Source of the DNA: Actinomycetota bacterium
GTDB lineage: Bacteria; Actinomycetota; Actinomycetes; Streptosporangiales; Streptosporangiaceae
NCBI GenBank assembly: GCA_003161205.1
Contig: PMOU01000087.1
Span: 512 to 13,073 of the forward strand
Direction: 5' to 3'
Length of the DNA stretch: 12,562 nt
The notes below the pieces were generated by a model, which was not told the origin of the DNA, ran no database searches, and saw nothing but the letters and a program-made list of their open reading frames with translations. Positions within the stretch are counted from its first letter, which is position 1. Every line of letters starts with the position of its first letter. Below, in pieces: positions 1-5,977 of the stretch. The position numbers and the translations under genes are program-made.

Positions 1-2
1 GC

Positions 3-158
3 GGGGGCCCCGCGGTGCACTACCCCTCGCAGTACCGCGAGTTCGACGGGATCATGGTCCCGACCCGTCGCCGGGTCTACGTCCGCAACCCCGACGGCTC
101 CCCCGTCCGGGACTCAGTCTCGGTCGCCGTCGACGTCACCGATGTCACCTTCAGCTAG
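3..158 (+). CDS. 3' end of an unrecognised protein gene (start lies off the left edge)
   Basis: An open frame runs from the window edge to a TAG stop and encodes about 51 residues ending in VAVDVTDVTFS. It contains HYPSQYREFDGIMVPTRRRV followed by a segment with DGSPV. The alternating polar/hydrophobic pattern, the 'FDGI-VPTRRRV' turn and the 'V-V-VDVTDV' closing strand look like the last beta strands of a beta-barrel or lipocalin/LolA-like fold, but this is an impression and I do not recognise the family. GC bias at third codon positions and the clean stop just before a non-coding regulatory-looking segment support it being coding. The upstream part, including any signal peptide, is outside the window. 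Confidence 0.55.
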   Translation, partial: GGPAVHYPSQYREFDGIMVPTRRRVYVRNPDGSPVRDSVSVAVDVTDVTFS

Positions 159-173
159 GAGAGCGGGCCGTCA

Positions 174-220
174 CCACTGTTCGTTCGGGGTAATTGAATT
201 TTTTGCCGAACGGACAGTGG
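174..220. promoter_or_regulatory. Long inverted repeat, candidate operator upstream of the muconolactone-isomerase-like gene
   Basis: Two 15-bp arms, CCACTGTTCGTTCGG (174-188) and CCGAACGGACAGTGG (206-220), are reverse complements at 14 of 15 positions. They flank a 17-nt AT-rich centre (189-205) that contrasts sharply with the GC-rich surroundings. Arm centres are 32 bp apart, about three helical turns, as for a dimeric or tetrameric regulator binding on one DNA face. The repeat ends 26 bp before the next start codon and 13 bp before its ribosome-binding site. It could instead act as a stem-loop terminator for the upstream gene, but the T-run lies in the loop rather than after the stem, which argues against an intrinsic terminator. 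Confidence 0.5.
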
Positions 221-246
221 TTCGGCCGGCCGGGGAGGAACCAGCT

Positions 247-573
247 ATGGAGTACCTCGTCACCATGACCACCCACGTCCCGGCCGGAACACCGGACCAG
301 GCCGTCGACGACATCCGCTCCCGCGAGGCCGCCCACTCGCGCGAGCTCGCGGCGCAGGGGCACCTGCTCCGGCTGTGGCGTCCTCCGCTGCAGCCGGGCG
401 AATGGCGCACGCTCGGGTTGTTCGCCGCCGCCGACGGCGACCAGCTCGAGCAGGTTCTCGCCTCGATGCCACTGCGGGTGTGGCGCACCGACGAGGTCAC
501 CCCGCTCTCGCCCCACCCGAACGATCCGGCCATCAGCTGCCCGCCGGCCACGGCACCGAGCCGAACGCCATGA
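247..573 (+). CDS. Muconolactone Delta-isomerase family protein (CatC-like)
   Basis: The 108-residue product starts MEYLVTMTTHVP and matches the small ferredoxin-like-fold muconolactone isomerase family, which converts muconolactone to 3-oxoadipate enol-lactone in the ortho branch of catechol degradation. Family features seen are the N-terminal 'M-(F/Y)LV-M-(V/T)H-P' strand, an E-(A)-A-S-R-ELAAQGHLLRLWR helix-strand (residues 27-45), and the closing MPL-----EVTPLSPHPND segment (74-93). Family members are usually about 90-96 residues, so the tail after residue 94 is an extension that may be disordered. I chose ATG 247 because GGAGG (234-238) lies 8 nt upstream and the conserved domain begins at this Met. 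The frame stays open further upstream, but through the inverted repeat. No other catechol-pathway genes are visible, so the real substrate may be another lactone or a related small molecule. Confidence 0.75.
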   Translation: MEYLVTMTTHVPAGTPDQAVDDIRSREAAHSRELAAQGHLLRLWRPPLQPGEWRTLGLFAAADGDQLEQVLASMPLRVWRTDEVTPLSPHPNDPAISCPPATAPSRTP

Positions 574-638
574 ACCGAACCGGCCAGCAGGTGGCAGCCG
601 GGCGCGCGGGCCTGCGCCCCGGGGGTTGCCGTGGCTGA

Positions 639-660
639 CCAGGGTCTGGCCAGGGTCTGG
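639..660. repeat. Tandem 11-bp direct repeat in the intergenic gap
   Basis: CCAGGGTCTGG occurs twice in direct succession (639-649 and 650-660) in the 163-bp gap between the isomerase-like gene and the hydrolase gene. The gap otherwise shows no clear promoter consensus. It could be a small slippage duplication or a tandem regulator site. Confidence 0.5.
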
Positions 661-736
661 TACGGGTGCGACCGGCGTCGCCGAGCGCGACCATGGTAAC
701 GAGGTTCGCTCTAGCGGGCTGATGAGGAGACGCGAC

Positions 737-1639
737 ATGCCGAGTCAGGCGATGCAGGATGCGATGGAGGTGTTCCGGGAGGCGCAGAAGGCCGGTGCCG
801 GGCAGCCGCCGCTGCCGCTGGACCAGCGCCGCGCCGCGTTCGCCCCCGCGGGGCGCGTCCATCCGGTGCCCGCGGATGTGCGGGTGTCGGAGGTGAGCGC
901 GGGCGGGGTGCCGGCCCACTGGCTGACCGCGCCCGGCGCGGACCCGGGGCGGGTGCTGCTGTTCCTGCACGGCGGGGGGTATGAGCTCGGGTCGCTGCGC
1001 AGCGACGGGGAGCTGGCGGCCCGGCTGGGGCGGACCGCCGGGATGCGGGTGCTGTTCCCGGAGTACCGGCTGGCTCCCGAGCATCCCTTCCCCGCCGCGA
1101 TCGACGACGTGCTGGCCGCCTGGTCCTGGCTGCGCGGCAGCCAGGGACTGGCCGCGGCGTCGGTGGCGGTGGCCGGCGGGTCGGCCGGCGGGGGGCTCGC
1201 CGCCGCGCTGCTGGTGGCCACCCGGGATGGCGGGCAGGGGCTGCCCGCGGCCGCGGTGCTGATGTCCCCGACGGTGGACCTGACCAGCTCCGGCGCCTCG
1301 ATGACCGAGCGGGCCGCCGACGACCCGGTCTCCACTCCCGAGATGCTCCGCCAGTTCGCGGCCGACTACCTGGCCGGCGCTGACCCCAGGACGCCGCTGG
1401 CCTCGCCGCTGTTCGCCGACCTGGCCGGGCTGCCGCCGCTGCTGATCCAGGCCGGCACCGCCGATGTGCTGCTCAGCGACGCCGAACGGCTCGCCGCCGC
1501 AGCCAGAGCCGCCGGGGTCGACGTCACCCTGCAGATCGGCCCGGGCCTGCCGCACGTCTACCCGATCCTGCTCGGCACCCCCGAAGCCGCCCAGGCCACC
1601 GAGCAGACCGGCACCTTCCTGCGGGCCCGGGTCCACTAA
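737..1639 (+). CDS. Alpha/beta hydrolase fold-3 (HSL family) esterase/lactonase
   Basis: The 300-residue protein carries the hallmarks of the hormone-sensitive-lipase family (alpha/beta hydrolase fold-3): the oxyanion-hole motif HGGG at residues 78-81, the nucleophile elbow GGSAGG (147-152) with Ser149, the acid Asp243 in ADVLLSD, and the catalytic His273 in GLPHVYP. EYRLAPEHPFPAAIDD (109-124) is also typical. Length is normal, about 300. Such enzymes hydrolyse short-chain esters or lactones in the cytoplasm, and relatives such as monoterpene epsilon-lactone hydrolases act in catabolic pathways. ATG 737 is chosen because GAGGAG (724-729) precedes it by 7 nt, while the longer frame from 626 adds only low-complexity sequence. 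The SDR gene follows after 15 bp, so the two are probably co-transcribed. The substrate is unknown. Confidence 0.88.
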   Translation: MPSQAMQDAMEVFREAQKAGAGQPPLPLDQRRAAFAPAGRVHPVPADVRVSEVSAGGVPAHWLTAPGADPGRVLLFLHGGGYELGSLRSDGELAARLGRTAGMRVLFPEYRLAPEHPFPAAIDDVLAAWSWLRGSQGLAAASVAVAGGSAGGGLAAALLVATRDGGQGLPAAAVLMSPTVDLTSSGASMTERAADDPVSTPEMLRQFAADYLAGADPRTPLASPLFADLAGLPPLLIQAGTADVLLSDAERLAAAARAAGVDVTLQIGPGLPHVYPILLGTPEAAQATEQTGTFLRARVH

Positions 1640-1654
1640 CCAGACGGAGAAATC

Positions 1655-2377
1655 GTGAGCGAAACTGGGCAGAAGGTAGCCGTCATCACAGGCGGCTCGC
1701 AGGGCATTGGCGCCGGCCTGGTCGACGGATACCGGCAGCGTCGCTGGGCGGTCGTGGCGAATTCCGTCCATATCAAGCCGTCGACCGACCCGGACGTGCT
1801 CACCGTCCAGGGCGACGTGTCCCAGCAGGCCACCGCCGAGAAGATCATCAGCCAGGCCATTGATCGCTTCGGGCGCGTCGATACCCTGGTCAACAACGCA
1901 GGCGTCTTCGTCGCCAAGCCCTTCACCGACTACACCGCCGAGGACTACGCGCTGGTCACCGGCGTTAACCTGGCCGGATTCTTCTGGCTGACCCAGCGCG
2001 CCATCGGCCAGATGCTCCGGCAGGGCGGCGGCCATGTCGTCAACATCAGCGCCAGCATCGCGGACCGCGCGGACTCCGTGGAACCAACCGCGCTGGCCGC
2101 GCTGACCAAGGGCGGCCTGGCCGCGGTCACCAGGTCGCTGGCCGTTGAGTACGCCTCCCGCGGCATCCGCGTCAACGCCGTCGCGCCCGGCATCATCCAG
2201 ACCCCGCTGCAGCCGGCCGAGTCCTACACGCCCGAGGCGCTCGCCGGGAAACTGCCCCCGCTCGGGCGGGCGGGCCTTGTCAGTGACGTCGTCGACGGCA
2301 TCTTGTACCTGGAGTCAGCGCCGTACGTCACCGGAGAGATCCTGCACATCGACGGCGGCCGGACGGCCGGGCAATGA
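1655..2377 (+). CDS. SDR family oxidoreductase, atypical active site
   Basis: The 240-residue protein has the classical short-chain dehydrogenase Rossmann features: TGGSQGIG (12-19) for dinucleotide binding, D54 after the third strand (GDVS), NNAG (80-83), N105, and the closing GEILHIDGG (227-235). The catalytic region departs from the rule. The usual YxxxK is replaced by TALAALTK, so Lys152 is present but the position four residues before it is Ala148. I recall this 'LTKGGL-AVTRSLA-EY' form from a recurring SDR subgroup, so it is probably a subfamily trait rather than a mutation. Translation starts at GTG 1655 with GGAGAA just upstream. The gene is 15 bp after the hydrolase gene and 7 bp before the DJ-1 remnant, so it is operonic. 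Substrate and cofactor preference cannot be read. Confidence 0.87.
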   Translation: MSETGQKVAVITGGSQGIGAGLVDGYRQRRWAVVANSVHIKPSTDPDVLTVQGDVSQQATAEKIISQAIDRFGRVDTLVNNAGVFVAKPFTDYTAEDYALVTGVNLAGFFWLTQRAIGQMLRQGGGHVVNISASIADRADSVEPTALAALTKGGLAAVTRSLAVEYASRGIRVNAVAPGIIQTPLQPAESYTPEALAGKLPPLGRAGLVSDVVDGILYLESAPYVTGEILHIDGGRTAGQ

Positions 2378-2384
2378 GGGCGTG

Positions 2385-2561
2385 ATGGCGAAGGTACTCT
2401 TCGTGGTCACAGGAGCCACGTACCTCGTGCTGAAGGACGGTGCCATGAGAGGGGCCACCGGTTACTGGGCTGAGGAGTTCGCCCTCCCCTACCTGCCCGG
2501 CGGCCACGGCCCGCGCTCGGCGGCGATCGTGGCGGACCGCCTGATCAAGATCCTCGGGTGA
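2385..2561 (+). pseudogene. Internally deleted DJ-1/PfpI (type 1 glutamine amidotransferase-like) gene
   Basis: The ORF encodes only 58 residues but reads like a collage of a normally about 220-230-residue DJ-1/PfpI family protein. Residues 1-36 (MAKVLFVVTGATY, then TGYWAEEFALPY) match the family N-terminus. LPGGHGP (37-43) matches the central loop that normally lies beyond residue 90. The final SAAIVADRLIKILG resembles the C-terminal helix. The nucleophile-elbow Cys and the segments in between are absent. All joins stay in frame, so a short peptide could still be made, but it cannot fold as the enzyme. It sits 7 bp after the SDR gene and 11 bp before the next remnant, in what looks like an old operon. 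A real mini-protein is possible but less likely. Confidence 0.6.
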
Positions 2562-2572
2562 GAGGAATCTCC

Positions 2573-2648
2573 ATGCCCGGCACACCGCGACCGCACCGCC
2601 CGCCATCGCCCCGCCCGCTGTTCGCGGTCGCCGTCGCGGCCGCCGTGG
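2573..2648 (+). pseudogene. Detached N-terminal remnant of the following membrane-protein gene
   Basis: A frame beginning ATG at 2573 reads MPGTPRPHRPPSPRPLFAVA and then a short hydrophobic Ala/Val run, the usual Pro/Arg-rich cytoplasmic tail plus first transmembrane helix of DUF3533/YhgE-Pip type membrane proteins. AGAGGAA (2561-2567) supplies a ribosome-binding site 5 nt upstream. After about 2648 this frame turns into low-complexity Arg/Pro/Ala sequence, while the downstream membrane segments continue in the neighbouring frame. I read this as the surviving start of a gene whose large middle part was lost with a frame change. Confidence 0.45.
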
Positions 2649-2666
2649 TTCCTGCTCGGCAGGCGC

Positions 2667-3248
2667 TTGCGGCTGTGGTGGCGGGGCGCCGCCGCAGTCC
2701 TGTTCGCCCTGCTGGCCGCGTGCGGGAGCGTCCTCGCGGTGGATGCGATCTTCGGCGCCCTGACCGGCGCGAGCGCAGCGCTGATCGGCGTCGGCTTCTT
2801 CGGCGCCCTGACGTTCGTGGCCTTCGCCACCGCCTCCCAGGCGGCCACCGGGCTGCCGGGAACCGGTCTGGCCGTGCTCGCCTTCGTCATCGTCGGCAAC
2901 GCCCTGTCCAGCGGGACGGTGCCCTTCGCGTTCCTGCCCGATGGCTTCCGCCAGGTAGCGCCGTGGCTGCCCAACGGCGCCATCGTGTCCGCCGCGCGCG
3001 ACGTGGTGTACTTCCCCGACGCCAGCCCGGGCCATCCGCTGCTCGTCCTCGGGATCTGGCTAGCCGGGTCCCTGGCCGTGCTGGCCGGCGTGGACCTGCT
3101 GCACCTGGCCGAACGCCGCCAGGCACCGGAACGCAAGGCCGAGATCTACGCGACGTCGGGCACGGCCCACCTGCGCCGGCGGCGCGCACGCCGGCGGGCA
3201 GCGACGCCCGAGACCGTGGCCGAGCAAGACACGCCAGCAGCCACCTGA
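2667..3248 (+). CDS. C-terminal membrane half of a DUF3533 / YhgE-Pip-like protein (fragment)
   Basis: From a TTG at 2667 the frame encodes 193 residues with about four hydrophobic stretches (roughly 8-30, 36-56, 66-80, 124-146) and a basic cytoplasmic tail (168-177, nearly all Arg). ALSSGTVPFAFLPDGF and the following WLPNGAIVSAARDVVYF resemble the last part of ABC-2/DUF3533-like membrane proteins, which normally have one N-terminal helix, a large outside domain and then this helix bundle. Here the outside domain is missing and a start-like remnant lies out of frame just upstream (2573). The same frame is open back to about 2643 (reading WFLLGRRLRLWW), so 2667 is only the first possible start codon of the fragment and has no convincing ribosome-binding site. 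Probably a non-functional 3' fragment. Confidence 0.6.
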   Translation: MRLWWRGAAAVLFALLAACGSVLAVDAIFGALTGASAALIGVGFFGALTFVAFATASQAATGLPGTGLAVLAFVIVGNALSSGTVPFAFLPDGFRQVAPWLPNGAIVSAARDVVYFPDASPGHPLLVLGIWLAGSLAVLAGVDLLHLAERRQAPERKAEIYATSGTAHLRRRRARRRAATPETVAEQDTPAAT

Positions 3249-3267
3249 ACCGCGGCGGCCGAGGCCG

Positions 3268-5046
3268 TTACAGGTCCAGGACCAGGTCACCGAGCGGCTG
3301 GGAGCAGCAGATCAGGGTGCTGCCGGCGGCGGGCTCATCAATGGGGGCCGGGTCGTAGCTGACCGAGCCTGACATCACGTCTGTCTCGCAGGTATGGCAG
3401 ACACCGCTGCGACAGGACCAGCGGACCGGCACGTCGCAGGCTTCGGCCAGTTCGAGCAGGCTGCCGTAACCGCGGCCCCAGCGAACGGTCAGGCCGCTGC
3501 GCGCGAAGGCGACCTCCGAGCCGTCACCGGGCGGTCCCGCGGGCGAGTGCGGCGGCCGGACGGCGACGGCCGCGATGCCCGGCGTCTGGGCCGGGGCAGC
3601 GCCGAAGATCTCGGTGTGCACGCGCGCGCGGTCGATGCCCAGGTCGACCAGGGCGGCGGACATGTCGGCCATGAAGGCCGTCGGGCCGCAGATGTAGGCG
3701 TCGGCGTCGGCCGGCAGGCCCAGCCCGGCCAGCACGGACGCCGACAGCCGCCCCCGCGTCTGATAGTCGCGACCCTGGACGTCGCCGGAACCGGGATGGC
3801 TGTAACAGACGTTCCGGTGCCCGCGGGCCAGCCCCGCCAGCAGAGACCGCGACTCGGCGGCGAACGGCTCCTGCGCCCGGTCGCGGGCGCCGTGCAGCCA
3901 CCAGACGTCGCGACCGGAACCGCTGGCGGCCAGGGCGTGCAGCATGGCCATCACCGGGGTCGCCCCGACGCCCGCGCTGATCAGTAGGACCGGGCCGTCT
4001 CCCGGCTGGAGCACGAAGGTGCCGCGCGGGGCGGCCGCCTGGAGCTGGTTGCCCGCCCGGACCTGGGTATGGATGAACTGGCTGCCGGCGCCGTGCGCCT
4101 CGAGCTTGACGCTGATCCGGTAGGAACCGGCGTCCGGGTCTCCGGACAGCGAGTAGCTGCGCAGCAGCGGCTGCGCGCCCGGAACGGCGTCCAGCCGCAA
4201 GGTCAGGAACTGCCCGGGCCCGGGCGGCGGCAGGGCGGCTCCGCCGGGATCGGCCAGGTACACCGAGATCACCGAGTCGCTCTCCGGGTTCACCGAGGTC
4301 ACGGCCAGCGGGCGGAATCCGGGCCAGGCCGGCGGCGGGCTCACCGCGGTCAGCCCGGCATTGCCGGTGGATTCGGCGGGCTCCTCGGCCTGGTCGGCCA
4401 GGGCCTGGAACGAGGCCTTCCAGCCGGCCGAGAGCGCGGGAATGCGCAGCGCGGTCAGCACCCGCTCCCGGGAGTGCCCGGGCAGGTAGAGCAGGCCGTC
4501 GACCTCGGCGACGGTCATGGCCTCCGGCCCGGCGGCCACCTGAACGATCTCGTCTCCGGCCTGCACGGCGCCCTCACGCAGCACCCTGAAATAGAACCCG
4601 GGCCGGTGCTCGGCCACCAGCAGCGCGGGCATCCGGGCCTCGTTCATCCGGATCCCCACCCGGTAACACGTCACCCGCGGCTGAGTCACCTCGAACAGCG
4701 CTTCGCCGATCTGATAACGATCACCGATGCACACCTGGTCATCGGCCAGGCCGGTGACGGTGAAGTTCTCGCCGAACTGGCCGTAGCTAAAGTCGTCGCG
4801 GCCCAGCTGGCCCTGCCAGTACTGGTAAGACTCGACCTGGTACACGAACACCGCACGGTTTTCGCCGCCGTGCCCGGCCAGGTCGCCCTGCCCGTCACCG
4901 TCGATGTTGAGCCACCGCACCTGCCGCGGGCCCTCCACTGGCAGTTTCCAGACGGCGGTACGGACCGTCTGACCGTGCCACGAGATGTCCTGCGGCAGGC
5001 CCACGTTGACCGCCAGCAGGCGGCCGTCTTCCTGGCTCGCGACCAC
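3268..5046 (-). CDS. MOSC domain fused to FAD/NAD(P) reductase and [2Fe-2S] ferredoxin
   Basis: The 592-residue protein has four modules in order: a YiiM-like MOSC domain (about 10-170) with the conserved Cys127 in TQPRVTCYRVG; a short helical YiiM C-terminal region (about 175-220); an FAD/NAD(P) ferredoxin-reductase module with RSYSL (296-300, flavin binding), SAGVGATP (357-364) and ICGP (452-455); and a plant-type [2Fe-2S] domain with C545, C550, C553 and C580/C581 (CRSGVCHTC). MOSC proteins of this type bind molybdenum cofactor and, as E. coli YiiM and YcbX show, can reduce N-hydroxylated bases when supplied with electrons. Here the electron chain is fused on, so NAD(P)H to FAD to Fe-S to Moco in one chain is the likely path (inference). 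It is cytoplasmic, with no signal peptide. The GTG start at 5046 has CTGGAG 5 nt upstream. Its 3' end faces the membrane-fragment gene 19 bp away. Confidence 0.9.
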   Translation of the reverse strand: MVASQEDGRLLAVNVGLPQDISWHGQTVRTAVWKLPVEGPRQVRWLNIDGDGQGDLAGHGGENRAVFVYQVESYQYWQGQLGRDDFSYGQFGENFTVTGLADDQVCIGDRYQIGEALFEVTQPRVTCYRVGIRMNEARMPALLVAEHRPGFYFRVLREGAVQAGDEIVQVAAGPEAMTVAEVDGLLYLPGHSRERVLTALRIPALSAGWKASFQALADQAEEPAESTGNAGLTAVSPPPAWPGFRPLAVTSVNPESDSVISVYLADPGGAALPPPGPGQFLTLRLDAVPGAQPLLRSYSLSGDPDAGSYRISVKLEAHGAGSQFIHTQVRAGNQLQAAAPRGTFVLQPGDGPVLLISAGVGATPVMAMLHALAASGSGRDVWWLHGARDRAQEPFAAESRSLLAGLARGHRNVCYSHPGSGDVQGRDYQTRGRLSASVLAGLGLPADADAYICGPTAFMADMSAALVDLGIDRARVHTEIFGAAPAQTPGIAAVAVRPPHSPAGPPGDGSEVAFARSGLTVRWGRGYGSLLELAEACDVPVRWSCRSGVCHTCETDVMSGSVSYDPAPIDEPAAGSTLICCSQPLGDLVLDL

Positions 5047-5105
5047 TGGTGCTCCAGCTAGGTTTGATCGGCTGACCGTTACTCCAGACCAGTATCGTGC
5101 CCGGG

Positions 5106-5117
5106 GCGGCGCGCCGC
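5106..5117. repeat. 12-bp perfect GC palindrome between DUF1801 gene and MOSC-reductase gene
   Basis: GCGGCGCGCCGC is a perfect palindrome in the 131-bp gap on the 3' side of the minus-strand DUF1801 gene and upstream of the MOSC-reductase start. It could be part of a transcript end or an operator. No T-run follows on the minus strand, and palindromes of pure GC are easily met in DNA of this composition. Confidence 0.25.
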
Positions 5118-5177
5118 GCCGGTAGAGTCCCCGGCCGGTGCCCTGGTCCGCGGCTTCTGGGCCAGCCTGGCGCGGCC

Positions 5178-5564
5178 TCAGCCCAGGGCGCCCCGGAAGA
5201 GGTCGAGGAACTCCTCATCGGAAATGGCGGCCGCGTCGTCGGGCCGCAGCCGGATGGTCCCGGTGCTCGTCTTGAGGTCGGGATGACGGGCGACGAACCC
5301 GCCGTCGGAGTCCTTGGGCCAGCCGTAAAGGGACAGGCCGTGTTTCCACGCGCCGAGGTGAAGGCGCCGGCCGCCGGCCGAGTAGGCGGGCATCCGGTAG
5401 GACAGCCCGACGGTCACGTCGGGGCGCGCGTGCAGGATCAGCCGGTGCAGCCGGTCGAAAAGGGGCCGGTGCCCGGCGGGGATGGCGTCGATATAGCCTT
5501 GCACCGCTTCGTCGATCCGGTCCGCACGGCGGGCCCGGTCGGGTGGTTTGGCAGCTCCTGGCAC
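5178..5564 (-). CDS. DUF1801 domain protein (YdhG/Fra-like)
   Basis: The 128-residue protein fits the DUF1801 fold. It has an N-terminal helix with VQGYIDAIPAGHRPLFDRLH (21-40), the core strand region VTVGLSYRMPAYSAGGRRLH (50-69), GAWKHGLSLYGWPKD (71-85) and a closing TGTIRLRPDD--AISDEEF (101-119). Members of this family include Bacillus subtilis YdhG, proposed to be an iron chaperone, but most members have no proven role. The GTG start at 5564 is preceded by GGAGAGG 8 nt upstream. A nearby ATG at 5572 is in another frame. It lies 131 bp upstream of the MOSC-reductase gene on the same strand and might share a transcript with it. If the iron role holds, it would suit a neighbour containing an Fe-S cluster, but that link is speculative. 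Confidence 0.8.
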   Translation of the reverse strand: MPGAAKPPDRARRADRIDEAVQGYIDAIPAGHRPLFDRLHRLILHARPDVTVGLSYRMPAYSAGGRRLHLGAWKHGLSLYGWPKDSDGGFVARHPDLKTSTGTIRLRPDDAAAISDEEFLDLFRGALG

Positions 5565-5583
5565 GGCCGCATCCTCTCCGTTT

Positions 5584-5618
5584 CTGTCCTGGGCCTCTGT
5601 CCTGGGCCTCTGTCCTGG
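5584..5618. repeat. Tandem 13-bp repeat
   Basis: CTGTCCTGGGCCT occurs at 5584-5596 and 5597-5609, and a third copy begins at 5610 but matches only for the first nine bases. It sits 20 bp upstream of the DUF1801 start, in a gene-free stretch. It is probably a slippage product. The stretch 5565-5831 otherwise holds only a locally AT-rich patch (5728-5762) and a weak promoter-like site. Confidence 0.7.
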
Positions 5619-5789
5619 CTGGTGTCGGTTCTATCGTGACTGACGGCGGAAGCGGCCGTAAATCATCGCGCACCGCCCATCGCCGGACCCGGCTGCCGCG
5701 GCGGAAGCGGTCACCTTCGGGCGCGAACATGCTATTACGGCCATTCTTCGCATTACTTTTATCGGCCACGGCCCCGGGGATTCAGTGCC

Positions 5790-5795
5790 TAGAGT
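5790..5795 (+). promoter_or_regulatory. Possible -10 box (TAGAGT) for the Tat-leader/beta-rich gene
   Basis: TAGAGT fits the actinomycete vegetative -10 pattern TAGRRT and lies 36 bp before the ATG at 5832, giving a short leader with GAGGGA (5821-5826) as ribosome-binding site. No TTGACA-like hexamer is seen 16-19 bp upstream, so this rests on the -10 alone. Confidence 0.22.
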
Positions 5796-5831
5796 TCTCC
5801 GTAGCCAGGACAGGCTCGCGGAGGGAAACCG

Positions 5832-5942
5832 ATGGGCGTCAGCAAAGGACGATTGCCGCGCCGGCGCTTTTTCGTGGCCGCCAGCGTGGTGTTTGCGCCG
5901 CCGACGGCGCCGGCCGGTCAAACGCGCAGGCCGCGGTACTGA
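5832..5942 (+). CDS. Short ORF encoding a Tat signal peptide, out of frame with the downstream gene
   Basis: ATG 5832 follows GAGGGA by 5 nt and opens 36 residues: MGVSKGRLPRRRFFVAASVV, then an Ala/Pro-rich hydrophobic stretch ending APAGQT, then a run-out RRPRY and a stop. PRRRFFVAA fits the twin-arginine motif with a mild hydrophobic core. At 5924 the neighbouring frame, which is the one used by the downstream beta-rich gene, reads AQAAVLTAQSESEK, which supplies an AxA signal-peptidase site exactly where this ORF loses sense. One extra base near 5895-5924 would fuse the two. I therefore see it as the 5' part of the gene annotated at 5978, split by a one-base deletion or a sequencing error. 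As a stand-alone peptide it would make little sense. Confidence 0.45.
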   Translation: MGVSKGRLPRRRFFVAASVVFAPPTAPAGQTRRPRY

Positions 5943-5977
5943 CGGCCCAGTCGGAGAGCGAGAAAAGCGAGGCGGTC

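Noticed and set aside
690..697. ACCATGGT palindrome upstream of the hydrolase gene
   Set aside because: Only 8 bp long with no symmetric extension; expected by chance.
533..2035. 500-codon minus-strand open frame opposite the hydrolase and SDR genes
   Set aside because: Its product is low-complexity (Gly, Arg, Gln and Pro rich) with no motif, while both plus-strand genes have clear family motifs. Long antisense frames are expected in GC-rich DNA.
4069..5061. 330-codon plus-strand open frame opposite the MOSC-reductase gene
   Set aside because: It is an antisense shadow rich in Gly, His and Arg without recognisable domains; the opposite strand carries complete MOSC and reductase motifs.
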